DNA of 64,000 bases from NCBI RefSeq assembly GCF_928381705.1, contig NZ_CAKMSR010000006.1, forward strand, positions 62,001-126,000, read 5' to 3'. The notes under the pieces were generated by a model, which worked only from the letters and a program-made list of their open reading frames with translations, was not told where the DNA came from and ran no database searches. Positions 50,181-58,869 of this stretch are shown in pieces. The DNA is from Rothia nasimurium (GTDB taxonomy: Bacteria; Actinomycetota; Actinomycetes; Actinomycetales; Micrococcaceae). The position numbers and the translations under genes are program-made. Within the stretch, counting starts at the first letter, position 1, and each line of letters opens with the position of its first letter.

Positions 50181-50357
50181 AATGCTTATGTCTCAAATGG
50201 GCGGTGCAAGATTCTTGTGGACACTTAGCTCAGCCGCGTCATACTGCGTCACGGCTGCACCGTTTTAAACGCGCTCGCCGTGCACTGGTGAGCAAAGCGC
50301 TATCCACAGGAGGTGCCTTTCTAGCGAAATTTGCTAGGCTCAGCGCACAATCTGACC

Positions 50358-51257
50358 ATGAAATCTCCAGAAGAAATAGCAATGGCCGTACAGACCACAC
50401 AGCAGCTATCCGCGCGAGGCATAAACAAGGACGCCCTCGCCCGTGCGGTCGCTCGCGGCGAGTACCAGCGGCTTGGCTACGGAAGTTATATGGAAAGTGG
50501 TTTCCACTCTCAGCTTTACCCTAGTCAACAGTATCTGGCCCGTGTCATCGGGTATGGCAGAAGCAGGCTCAAAACCTCGGTGTTATCCCACCATTCAGCG
50601 GCAGCGGTACACGGTATGTGGCTACTCCATATACCTACTGCTATCCATACAGTGGGTCAGGCACACGGTACCCCTTCACCGCGGGTTGTGCGGCATAGAA
50701 ACAACCGGTACGAAACCGAGAAAAGTTTGGGTGTGGATGTAACCGCACCGCTCGATACGGTTCTTCACTGTATGAGGGTGATGAAATTCGAAGAGGCACT
50801 TGTGCTTGCGGATAGTTCTTTGCGGAAGATTGAGCACCAAAAACTGGCCCAGGCCTTACGGGGGCTGTCTGGTCGTGGCTCTGTGCAGGCTCGCATAATT
50901 GCAGATATCGTAAGCCCTCTCAGTGAGTCGCCGGGGGAGAGTTTGCTGCGGCTTTTCTTGATGAGGTGTGGTTTGCCTCGGCCTGTTGAGCAGCACGTGA
51001 TTGGGGTATATGGGCAGCAGTTCAGGGTAGATTTTGCCTGGCCAGATCTCAAGATCATCGTTGAGTTCGATGGGCAGATTAAATACACCCAGTTTGGTGA
51101 GCGTGAGAGCGTCTTCGGGCGGCAGAATGAACGTGAGGCTCTCTTGCGGGGGCAGGGGTGGGATGTGGTTCGAGTAACGTGGGACGAGCTCACCCGGCGT
51201 CCGCACGAGCTTAAAACCAAGATGGAGCGAGCTTTCAGCCGTGCCCGCCGTCTCTAG
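50358..51257 (+). CDS. AbiEi-like/DUF559 nuclease-like protein, copy 2
   Basis: This 299-residue protein aligns along its whole length with the copy at 43480-44382. Shared blocks are the N-terminal winged-helix-like part, EALVLADSSLR, SPLSESPGESL, then FRVDFAWPDLKIIVEFDGQIKY and REALLRGQGWDVVRVTWDEL. The Asp, Glu and Lys expected for a PD-(D/E)xK nuclease are conserved, while the N-terminal half has diverged strongly, as if recognising a different target. CACAAT lies six bases before the ATG without a ribosome site. It has its own private inverted repeats, different from those of copy 1. No toxin or transposase gene is adjacent. Confidence 0.72.
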   Translation: MKSPEEIAMAVQTTQQLSARGINKDALARAVARGEYQRLGYGSYMESGFHSQLYPSQQYLARVIGYGRSRLKTSVLSHHSAAAVHGMWLLHIPTAIHTVGQAHGTPSPRVVRHRNNRYETEKSLGVDVTAPLDTVLHCMRVMKFEEALVLADSSLRKIEHQKLAQALRGLSGRGSVQARIIADIVSPLSESPGESLLRLFLMRCGLPRPVEQHVIGVYGQQFRVDFAWPDLKIIVEFDGQIKYTQFGERESVFGRQNEREALLRGQGWDVVRVTWDELTRRPHELKTKMERAFSRARRL

Positions 51258-51258
51258 G

Positions 51259-51320
51259 GTCCACCAGACTCTCGGAGCGTCCACCGGGGGAATAAGCACT
51301 TTGAGAGTCTGGTGGACGCT
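51259..51320. repeat. Inverted repeat after nuclease-like gene 2
   Basis: GTCCACCAGACTCTC (51259-51273) and GAGAGTCTGGTGGAC (51303-51317) are perfect reverse complements 29 bp apart. GGAGCGTCCACC inside the loop repeats the core again. The right arm extended by GCTCGCGGAG matches the upstream copy of the repeat. The left arm starts two bases after the stop codon. Confidence 0.9.
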
Positions 51321-51458
51321 CGCGGAGTAGGAGAAGAAGAGGTGCGCGGACGCCGCCCGCCTGCGGGTGCGACCTGAAGGTGAGCATAGGGGCGGGGGCA
51401 AGAATTGTAATTTAGGTTCCCCTGCTCACCCTGCCAGCTGGCGGTAATCCGCTATCTT

Positions 51459-51532
51459 GGGGCGGGGCGCCCGCACCTGTACTACATCTTGTGCTCACAC
51501 GCCTGTAATTCACACCCCGCCCCGGCGGGCGC
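51459..51532. repeat. Competing GC-rich stems upstream of the ileS leader
   Basis: GGGGCGGGG (51459-51467) matches CCCCGCCCC (51515-51523), and GCGCCCGC (51467-51474) matches GCGGGCGC (51525-51532). Because both left arms precede both right arms in the same order, the two stems cross: they exclude each other or form a pseudoknot. A promoter-like TTAGAC/TAAAAT pair follows, before the T-box. Confidence 0.5.
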
Positions 51533-51589
51533 CTGCCAGAAAAGCTAAAAACCCGTTAGACAGCCACCGCCCCTGCCCCTAAAATAGGT

Positions 51590-51925
51590 AACAGTTGCAA
51601 TGACCCGGCTATCACCGGCGAGCAATCCGGAAGAACAGGCTGTACCTGCACACCCCCGTAATTCGTTGCGACGAGGGGAGTGCGCGGAATAGATATAGCC
51701 CCAGTAGACCCGGACGGGTAAGCCCGAAACAGCTGTCATGAAGCGACTGATAACCGGTTCGACCCTGCGCTGGGCGCAACCTGCCTCATCTCACGAGACG
51801 GTAGGTTGCCCCGGCGCAGACCCATACCCGCCCGCGCTTTTTCGGTGCGGCTCGGGGTGGGGTCGGGCCGGTTGATGTAAGCAAGGTGGTACCGCGCAGG
51901 TTCCTTACCCGTCGAGCGGACGGGG
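51590..51925 (+). promoter_or_regulatory. Ile-specific T-box riboswitch, short stem I type
   Basis: The conserved T-box sequence AGGTGGTACCGCG (51884-51896) is present; it pairs with the uncharged tRNA acceptor end. Near the 5' end CCGG-CTATCA-CCGG forms a very short stem I whose loop shows the Ile codon ATC (51611-51613), followed by AGCAATCCGGAAGAACAGG as in known actinobacterial ileS leaders. CCCGTC/GACGGG follows the T-box as the anti-sequestor side. No T-run exists, so control is likely at translation: uncharged tRNA-Ile would free the ileS ribosome site. Confidence 0.88.
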
Positions 51926-51983
51926 GAGGGCAGGCGTCCTTGCACCCCAAGTACTAGGCAGACAAGAACCTAAGGGCGCAACC

Positions 51984-54900
51984 ATGACCAATAAGCCTGT
52001 TTACCCCAAGGCAAGTGCAAGCGGAGCCAGTTTTGTGGCCGCTTCCCCCTCTTTCCCCGCACTCGAAGAAGCAGTGCTGGACTACTGGAAGAAGGACGAC
52101 ACCTTCCAGGCCTCCATCGATAACCGTGACGCCGGTGAGAACGGCGCCAACGAGTTCGTTTTCAACGATGGTCCTCCCTTCGCCAACGGCCTGCCCCACT
52201 ACGGCCACCTGCTGACCGGTTACGTCAAGGACCTGGTCGCCCGCTACCAGACCCAGCGTGGCCACAAGGTGGAGCGTCGCTTTGGCTGGGACACCCACGG
52301 CCTGCCCGCTGAGCTGGAAGCGATGAAGCAGCTGGGTATGACCGACAAGCAGCAGATCATCGAGATGGGCATCGATAACTTCAACGACGCTGCCCGCGCC
52401 TCGGTGCTCAAGTACACCAAGGAATGGGAAGAGTACGTCACCCGCCAAGCCCGCTGGGTGGATTTTGAGAACGACTACAAGACCCTGAACGTGGAGTACA
52501 TGGAGTCCGTGATTTGGGCTTTCAAGCAGCTGCACGATAAGGGCCTGACCTACGAGGGCTTCCGCGTGCTGCCCTACTGCTGGAAGGACGAAACCCCGCT
52601 CTCAAACCACGAGCTGCGCATGGACGATGACGTCTACAAGGAGCGTCAGGACCCGTCCGTCACCGTGGCTTTCCGCATCACCGACGACGCCACCCTGGCC
52701 AAGCATCCCGAGGTTGCCGCCGAACTGGCCGGTGTTGAGGCCCTGGCCTGGACCACCACCCCCTGGACCCTGCCCACCAACCAGGCTCTGGCCGCTGGCC
52801 CCGAAATCAGCTACGTTGTTGTGCCCGGCGCCGGTGAGCTAGAAGGACGCCGCTTCCTGCTGGCTGCCGACCTGCTGGGCGAATATGCCAAGGACCTGGG
52901 CTACGGGGATGCCGAAAAGCCCGCGGACGCTGCCCGCGAGGCCGTCCTGGCCACCTACACCGGTGCCCAGCTGGAGGGCGTGCGCTATGCACCCCTGTGG
53001 GACTACTTCACCGACACCGAGAAGTTCGGCACCGACAAGGCCTGGCAGATCCTGGTCGCTGACTACGTGACCACCACCGACGGTACCGGCCTGGTTCACC
53101 AGGCTCCCGCCTACGGTGAGGACGACCAGAAGGTCTGTGAGGGCTACGGTATTCCCGTGATCCTTTCCATCGACGAGGGTGCCAAGTTCCTGGACCTCTT
53201 CGCCGATTCCACCCTAGCTGAGGGCGCCCCCCTGGCTGAGATTGCCGGCGTCCAGATCTTTGATGCTAACCGCACCATCATCAACACCCTCAAGGCTGAC
53301 GGGGCACTAATCTGCGAGAAGTCCTACGTTCACTCCTACCCCCACTGCTGGCGCTGCCGCACCCCCCTGGTCTACCGCGCCATCACCTCCTGGTACGTGC
53401 GCGTGACCGACTTCAAGGGCCGCATGAGCGAGCTGAACGAGGACATCAACTGGATTCCCGAGAACGTCAAGCACGGCCAGTTCGGTAAGTGGGTTGAGAA
53501 CGCCCGCGACTGGTCCATCTCGCGTAACCGCTTCTGGGGCTCCCCGATCCCGGTCTGGGTCTCTGATGACCCCAACTACCCCCGCACCGACGTCTACGGC
53601 TCCCTGGCTGAGCTGGAAGCCGACTTCGGCCGCCTGCCCCTGAACAAGGACGGCGAGGTCGACCTGCACCGCCCCTACATCGACGAGCTGACCCGACCCA
53701 ACCCGGATGACCCCACCGGCAAGTCCACCATGCGCCGTGTGGAGGACGTACTGGACGTCTGGTTCGACTCCGGCTCCATGCCCTTTGCCCAGTTCCACTA
53801 CCCCTTCGAAAACAAGGAGTGGTTCGAGGCCCACTACCCGGCAGACTTCATCGTTGAGTACATCGGTCAGACCCGCGGCTGGTTCTACACCATGCACATT
53901 CTGGCCACCGCCCTCTTCGACCGTACCGCCTTTGAGAACGTCATTGCCCACGGCATCGTGCTGGGCTCGGACGGCCAGAAGATGTCTAAGTCCCTGCGTA
54001 ACTACCCGGACGTCTCCGAGGTTCTGGATCGCGACGGTTCGGACGCCATGCGCTGGTTCCTCATGTCGTCCCCGATTCTGCGCGGCGGCAACCTGATTGT
54101 GACTGAGCAGGGCATCCGCGAGGGCGTCCGCCAGGTCATGCTGCCCCTGTGGAACGTCTACCACTTCTTCGCCCTCTACACCAACGCTGCCAACGGCGGT
54201 GCAGGCTACGAGGCCAAGCTGGTCACCGAGGCCGAGCACGTGATGGACCGCTTTATCCTGGGTAAGACCCGTCAGCTGGTTGCCGAGGTCACCGAGGCCA
54301 TGGACGCCTACGATGTATCTGCCGCCTGCGAGGCTCTGCGCACCTACACCGACGCCCTGACCAACTGGTATGTGCGCCGCTCCCGCGAGCGCTTCTTCAA
54401 CGAAGACACCGCAGCTTTCGACGTGCTCTACACCGCATTGGTGACCTTCGTGAAGATGGCTGCGCCCCTGCTGCCGCTGACCACCGAGGAAATCTACCGC
54501 GGTCTGACCGGGGAGCGTTCGGTCCACCTGACCGACCTGCCCTCACCTGCGGACTTCAAGGACGAGGCAGAGTTGCTGGCTCTCATGGAGACCACCCGCG
54601 CCGTGGCCTCTGCCGGTTCTGCCCTGCGTAAGGCCCATAAGCTGCGTGTGCGCCAGCCCCTGGCAGCCCTGACCGTGGCGGTTGCCGGTGGCAAGGACCT
54701 GGCCGGTACCTTTGAGTCAATCATCGCTGATGAGCTCAACATCAAGGTGGTTGAGCTTCTGGACGCTGCCGAGGTGGCTCCTGCTGACTTCGGCATCTCC
54801 CAGCAGCTCAAGGTCAATGCCCGTGCCGCAGGGCCCCGTTTGGGTAAGCAGGTGCAGGTTGCCATCAAGGCTTCTAAGAGCGGGGACTGGAAGGTCACCG

Positions 54901-55286
54901 AGGACGGCACCGTTGTGGTGGGTGCCGACAACATGGCTCTGGAACCGGGCGAGTACGAGCTTGAAACCGTGGTCGCAGAAACCGACGGTGCTGCAGAGCG
55001 CGCCGTCTCGGTTCTGCCCGGCGGTGGCTTCCTGGTACTCGACACCACCCTCACCGACGAGCTGCGCGCCGAGGGTACTGCCCGCGACGCCGTCCGCGCT
55101 ATCCAGTCCGAGCGTAAGGAGGCCGGCCTGAATGTCTCAGACCGCATCGAGCTGACCATCACCGCCCCCGCCGCTGACCTCGAAGCTATCAAGAAGCACG
55201 AAGAGCTGGTAGCCGGTGAGACCCTGGCTGTGGCCGTGACCTACCTCGAGGGCGCTGAATTCTCAGCGACCGTGAAGAAGGCATAA
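51984..55286 (+). CDS. ileS: Isoleucine--tRNA ligase
   Basis: The 1100-residue class I synthetase charges tRNA-Ile and edits valine. The HIGH motif reads [12 protein letters not shown] (about residue 71), the editing domain includes [14 protein letters not shown], and [11 protein letters not shown] lies near residue 665. The length and the C-terminal half, including a long region with a DUF5915-like tail, are those of the eukaryote-like IleS type that confers mupirocin tolerance in some bacteria; resistance itself is not shown. An AAGGG ribosome site is close to the ATG. It is controlled by the T-box leader, and its stop codon directly touches folC. Confidence 0.96.
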   Translation: MTNKPVYPKASASGASFVAASPSFPALEEAVLDYWKKDDTFQASIDNRDAGENGANEFVFNDGPPFANGLPHYGHLLTGYVKDLVARYQTQRGHKVERRFGWDTHGLPAELEAMKQLGMTDKQQIIEMGIDNFNDAARASVLKYTKEWEEYVTRQARWVDFENDYKTLNVEYMESVIWAFKQLHDKGLTYEGFRVLPYCWKDETPLSNHELRMDDDVYKERQDPSVTVAFRITDDATLAKHPEVAAELAGVEALAWTTTPWTLPTNQALAAGPEISYVVVPGAGELEGRRFLLAADLLGEYAKDLGYGDAEKPADAAREAVLATYTGAQLEGVRYAPLWDYFTDTEKFGTDKAWQILVADYVTTTDGTGLVHQAPAYGEDDQKVCEGYGIPVILSIDEGAKFLDLFADSTLAEGAPLAEIAGVQIFDANRTIINTLKADGALICEKSYVHSYPHCWRCRTPLVYRAITSWYVRVTDFKGRMSELNEDINWIPENVKHGQFGKWVENARDWSISRNRFWGSPIPVWVSDDPNYPRTDVYGSLAELEADFGRLPLNKDGEVDLHRPYIDELTRPNPDDPTGKSTMRRVEDVLDVWFDSGSMPFAQFHYPFENKEWFEAHYPADFIVEYIGQTRGWFYTMHILATALFDRTAFENVIAHGIVLGSDGQKMSKSLRNYPDVSEVLDRDGSDAMRWFLMSSPILRGGNLIVTEQGIREGVRQVMLPLWNVYHFFALYTNAANGGAGYEAKLVTEAEHVMDRFILGKTRQLVAEVTEAMDAYDVSAACEALRTYTDALTNWYVRRSRERFFNEDTAAFDVLYTALVTFVKMAAPLLPLTTEEIYRGLTGERSVHLTDLPSPADFKDEAELLALMETTRAVASAGSALRKAHKLRVRQPLAALTVAVAGGKDLAGTFESIIADELNIKVVELLDAAEVAPADFGISQQLKVNARAAGPRLGKQVQVAIKASKSGDWKVTEDGTVVVGADNMALEPGEYELETVVAETDGAAERAVSVLPGGGFLVLDTTLTDELRAEGTARDAVRAIQSERKEAGLNVSDRIELTITAPAADLEAIKKHEELVAGETLAVAVTYLEGAEFSATVKKA

Positions 55287-56711
55287 ATGACCAAGGACAA
55301 CATGGAGCTTGACCCCGTGTTTGCCGAGATTGCTGCCGAGGGCGCTCGCGCTGACGACGCCCTCGGCGTAGCCTCGGTCTACGCCGATCTGCTGGCTCGT
55401 GCCCCCGAGCACAAGATGGCCCCCCGCCTCGACGCGATGACCCGCGCCGTGGAAATTCTGGGCGAGCCCAACAAGGCAGCCCCGGTCATCCACATCACCG
55501 GCACCAACGGCAAAACCTCAACCGCCCGCATGATTGAGCGTCTGCTCATGGCGCACGACATCCGTGTGGGTCGCTACACCAGCCCCCATATTTCCAAGGT
55601 CACCGAGCGGATCTCGATTGATGGGGCGCCCGTGGCAGATTCCACCTTTGTGCGTATCTGGGGCGAGATTCAGCCCTACCTGCAAATCGTGGACGCTGAG
55701 CTTGAGGCAGCCGGTGCGCCCCGCATTACCTACTTTGAAGCCCTGACGATCCTGGCCTTCGCTATTTTTGCGGACGAGCCGGTGGACGTCATGGTGCTTG
55801 AGGTCGGTATCGGGGGTTCCTGGGATGCCACCAACGTGGCCGACGCTACCGTGTCTGTGGTGACCCCCATTGGGCTTGACCACACCGACATGCTGGGGGA
55901 GACCCTGGCCGATATTGCCGGTGAAAAGGCAGGGATTATTAAGGACGGCGGCTTCCTGGTATCTGCTGCCCAAGACCCCTCTGCCGCCCAGGTGCTCCTA
56001 GAGGCCGCCCGCGCCCGCAACGCCGATTACCGCTTTGAAGGCGTAGAGTTCGGCGCTGTCGACCGCACCGCCGGTGTGGGCGGGCAGCTGCTCACCATCC
56101 AGGGGCTAGCTGGCCGCTACGAAGACATAGCCCTGCCCCTCTTCGGTGCCCACCAGGCCCAGAACGCCGCCGTGGCCCTGGCCGCGGTTGAGGCCTTCTT
56201 GGGCGGGGGAGAGAAGGAACTGAGCCTCGACCTCATCAAGCTGGCCTTTGGCGAGGTGCGCTCGCCGGGCCGCCTAGAGGTAGCCCGTACCGAGCCGCCC
56301 GTGGTACTCGATGCCGCCCACAACCCCCACGGTGTCGCTGCTTCGGCAGCCGCCTTCAAGGAGTCCTTCAGCTTTGAAGAACTGCACCTGGTGGTGGGTA
56401 TCCTGGGTGAAAAGGACGCCGCGACCATGCTGAACCTGCTCTTTGACGAGTACGTTGATCGGGCAGATTGGCGCACGGTACTGCACCTGACCAAGTCAGA
56501 CTCTCCGCGTGCCATTGCCCCGGAAGAGCTAGCTGAATTGGCCCTCGACGCTGGTTTTGATGAAGACGCCATCGAGACCTACGAGAACATTCCCGATGCT
56601 CTGTCCGCGGCGGTGACGGCTGCAGCCGATGTGCCCAACCTGAACTCCGCGGTACTGGTGACCGGCTCTATTACCGTGGTGGGCGAAGCTAGCACCCTGC
56701 TCGGACTGTAA
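55287..56711 (+). CDS. folC: Folylpolyglutamate synthase / dihydrofolate synthase
   Basis: FolC adds glutamate to folates and, in bacteria, also joins dihydropteroate with glutamate. The Mur-ligase-like ATP loop ITGTNGKTST lies at residues 70-79, followed by SPHISKVTERISIDG and the GGSWDATN metal region; the second domain has VLDAAHNPHGV. The 474-residue length fits. It begins on the base after the ileS stop, with AAGAAGG as ribosome site inside ileS. It is thus placed under the Ile T-box operon, although coupling of folate to isoleucine supply has no known logic. Confidence 0.95.
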   Translation: MTKDNMELDPVFAEIAAEGARADDALGVASVYADLLARAPEHKMAPRLDAMTRAVEILGEPNKAAPVIHITGTNGKTSTARMIERLLMAHDIRVGRYTSPHISKVTERISIDGAPVADSTFVRIWGEIQPYLQIVDAELEAAGAPRITYFEALTILAFAIFADEPVDVMVLEVGIGGSWDATNVADATVSVVTPIGLDHTDMLGETLADIAGEKAGIIKDGGFLVSAAQDPSAAQVLLEAARARNADYRFEGVEFGAVDRTAGVGGQLLTIQGLAGRYEDIALPLFGAHQAQNAAVALAAVEAFLGGGEKELSLDLIKLAFGEVRSPGRLEVARTEPPVVLDAAHNPHGVAASAAAFKESFSFEELHLVVGILGEKDAATMLNLLFDEYVDRADWRTVLHLTKSDSPRAIAPEELAELALDAGFDEDAIETYENIPDALSAAVTAAADVPNLNSAVLVTGSITVVGEASTLLGL

Positions 56712-56721
56712 AGGAGAGATG

Positions 56722-57159
56722 ATGGCGAGAATGACGCGCGCCCAGCGCGAATGGCGCCCGGGCCAGCCGAAAAAGCAGCGCTCTATCAAGGTCATGTTTA
56801 CCTCGATGGTGCTCTCGCTCGAAGCCCTGGTTGCCTTCTTTGCAACCCTGGCAATTTTTGGCCACCACTTTAACGACCCCACCTGGGTCAAGGTGGTCAT
56901 TTGGGTGCTGGGTCTAGCTCTGGCAGCAGCCCTGCTGGTCACACCGGCCTTCCTGAAGAAGCCCTGGGGCTACCACCTGGGCTACGGTCTGCAGGTTGCC
57001 CTGATTCTGGTGGGCTTTGCCCTGCCCTCCATGTTTTTTGTGGGAGCGGCTTTTGCTGTGGCCTACTGGTACGGGGTGACGCGTGGTGCCCGCCTGGACG
57101 CCGAGAACGCCGTCCGCGCCAAAGAGCAGGAGGAATGGGAGAAGGCTAACCCCGCCTAG
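56722..57159 (+). CDS. Small membrane protein, DUF4233-like
   Basis: The 145-residue protein has a basic N-terminus (MARMTRAQREWRPGQPKKQR) and four hydrophobic segments, ending in a charged tail (RAKEQEEWEKANPA). Its position between folC and ndk is that of the DUF4233 proteins conserved in actinobacteria; the function is unknown. AGGAG precedes two adjacent ATG codons, and the second gives the better spacing. It lies 10 bp after folC and belongs to the same transcript. Confidence 0.8.
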   Translation: MARMTRAQREWRPGQPKKQRSIKVMFTSMVLSLEALVAFFATLAIFGHHFNDPTWVKVVIWVLGLALAAALLVTPAFLKKPWGYHLGYGLQVALILVGFALPSMFFVGAAFAVAYWYGVTRGARLDAENAVRAKEQEEWEKANPA

Positions 57160-57217
57160 CGGGCTGTCTGGTAGGGTAAGGGTGAAAACTCACCCTGACC
57201 TATCAAAGGAGATTGTC

Positions 57218-57634
57218 ATGACCGAGCGTACCCTGATTCTGGTCAAGCCCGACGGTGTGGAGCGTAACCTCACCGGCCAGGTGCTGGCCCGTTTTGAGCG
57301 TAAGGGCTACCGCATTGCTGAGTTGAAGATGCTGGTTCCCTCCCGCGAGCTGCTCGAGCAGCACTATGCGGAACACGAGGGTAAGCCCTTCTACGAGCCC
57401 CTGGTGTCTTACATGGGCTCAGGCCCCGTGGTTGCTCTCGTACTTGAGGGCAACGGCGTGCTTGAGGGCGCCCGTACTCTCATGGGATCTTCCAACCCCA
57501 CCACCGCTGCCCCCGGAACCATCCGCGGTGACTTTGGTCGCGACTGGGGCGAGAGCGTGCAGAAGAACCTGGTTCACGGTTCAGACTCAGCAGAATCAGC
57601 AGACCGCGAAATCGCGCTCTGGTTCGGTGCGTAA
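57218..57634 (+). CDS. ndk: Nucleoside diphosphate kinase
   Basis: Ndk moves the terminal phosphate between nucleoside triphosphates through a phosphohistidine. The 138-residue protein starts MTERTLILVKPDGVERN, has the Arg-rich GTIRGDFGRDW segment, and the active His in NLVHGSDS. The length is standard. AAAGGAG lies seven bases before the ATG; a long in-frame extension overlapping the previous gene is rejected. It closes the ileS-folC operon before a strong terminator. Confidence 0.97.
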   Translation: MTERTLILVKPDGVERNLTGQVLARFERKGYRIAELKMLVPSRELLEQHYAEHEGKPFYEPLVSYMGSGPVVALVLEGNGVLEGARTLMGSSNPTTAAPGTIRGDFGRDWGESVQKNLVHGSDSAESADREIALWFGA

Positions 57635-57660
57635 GCAGACCTCCCGCTGACCTAAAAATA

Positions 57661-57697
57661 AGGCCGGGGCCCTCATTGTGAGGGCCCCGGCCTTTAT
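57661..57697 (+). terminator. Terminator of ndk operon
   Basis: AGGCCGGGGCCCT pairs perfectly with AGGGCCCCGGCCT and is followed by TTTATC; on the minus strand the preceding A-rich bases give a T tract too, so it may also stop the VKOR gene. Confidence 0.92.
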
Positions 57698-57712
57698 CAG
57701 TAGGTGGAGGTT

Positions 57713-58339
57713 TTAGAACATACCCACGATCACATCGAAGAAGCGGATGAAGATAATGCCGAAGAGCAAGATGTAGACCAGGATGATAGAGAACCAGGTC
57801 CAGTTGGGGGCTGCCCGACGGATGCTCTCAGAAGCTGGGATGACTCCGGCGTGAATATTGCGGGTGGTGACCTTCACGAAAATTGCGGTCTGCATAATCC
57901 ACACGATCATGCAGAAGAGGCAGAGGGCGTTGATGTCGAAGGTGGTGTTATACCAGAGCCAGAGCACAAAGGCCATGGCCAGGGTGTGGCCCACCTGCAT
58001 GGCTACCCAGTACCAGCGGGCGAAGGACGCCCCGGCAATCAGGGCGGTGGAGATAGCCAGCACGATAGCGTAACCGGCGATACCGATAAAGGGGTTGGGG
58101 AAGCCAAAGGCTTCTGCCTGCCAGGTGCGCATAACGGTGCCGCAATTGAGTAGGGCGTTGATATCACAGACCGACCGGTGGGCGCCGTCCATGTAAATCT
58201 GCAGGCGCTCGTAGACCAGCATGGCGGCGGCTCCGAAGGCCAGCAGGCCGGGAATCAGGGTGAACCAGCCGAGCCTGCGATCGAGCTGGGCCTGGCTGAT
58301 ACCGCTCTCAGTATCGGGGGTGTTCACGGGGGTAGACAC
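57713..58339 (-). CDS. Vitamin K epoxide reductase family protein
   Basis: The 208-residue membrane protein has four or five helices and the VKOR cysteines: Cys58 and Cys66 in the loop CDINALLNC, and the CXXC active pair Cys140 and Cys143 (CLFC). Bacterial VKOR reoxidises DsbA-like proteins by passing electrons to menaquinone, so it supports disulfide formation outside the membrane. No thioredoxin domain is fused. The double-cysteine lipoproteins elsewhere in the window are the kind of clients it could serve, which is only a suggestion. The gene is divergent from the RNase E leader. Confidence 0.93.
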   Translation of the reverse strand: MSTPVNTPDTESGISQAQLDRRLGWFTLIPGLLAFGAAAMLVYERLQIYMDGAHRSVCDINALLNCGTVMRTWQAEAFGFPNPFIGIAGYAIVLAISTALIAGASFARWYWVAMQVGHTLAMAFVLWLWYNTTFDINALCLFCMIVWIMQTAIFVKVTTRNIHAGVIPASESIRRAAPNWTWFSIILVYILLFGIIFIRFFDVIVGMF

Positions 58340-58869
58340 AGTGAATCCTTAGGCTGTATAAAACTTTCTTTCCCCATACTACGGGGCAGGCTCCAAGCCC
58401 GCCCGGTTTTGCGGGGTTGGGGCAGGTTTTCTTTACTAAGTTCCCAGGTAAGGACGCCCGGGGCGAGTTGGTTTGGGCAGGGCGGCCCGGTGCGGGGTGA
58501 GTTCGGTTCTAGATGGGGTGAAAAGAGCCCGGGTGTGAGAGAATGGGTGTGGTAGTGTGCCGCCCGCACGCGGTGGCACTACCCAGCAGGCACCCCGAAA
58601 CGGCCGGTGACGCACTGCTTACCCGCAGGCGTCCTTACCGTCAAGCCTCAGCAAGTGCAGCCCTAGCGCTGCCTCGGGTTGTTGCCGCTGGCCCGGTTCC
58701 CCTCGGCATGGAGCACAGAAGCCTTGACCTGCCGAGTACGCCAAGGAGCTCACGGTTGAGCCGGGTAGCCAAGGATTTCGGCGGACCACCCCTTAGGGTA
58801 GGGACCGCCGACTACAGGCAAGACCACTGGTGCGGCAGGGGCATACGAACACAAGGAGAGTGAACGCTG
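58340..58869 (+). promoter_or_regulatory. Long structured region upstream of RNase E/G
   Basis: No gene fits in these 530 bp. The half nearest the start is GC-rich and has many short inverted repeats, such as AGTGTGCCGCC with GGTGGCACTA, GGTCCG-type pairs, and CGGCGGACC with GGGACCGCCG before the ribosome site AAGGAG. A leader of this size before an RNase E gene recalls the autoregulatory rne leaders known in other bacteria. Whether it is transcribed cannot be seen. Confidence 0.5.

Noticed and set aside
53307..54527. A 406-codon frame antisense to ileS
   Set aside because: It mirrors the codon structure of ileS in a high-GC gene and has no start signal or recognisable domain.
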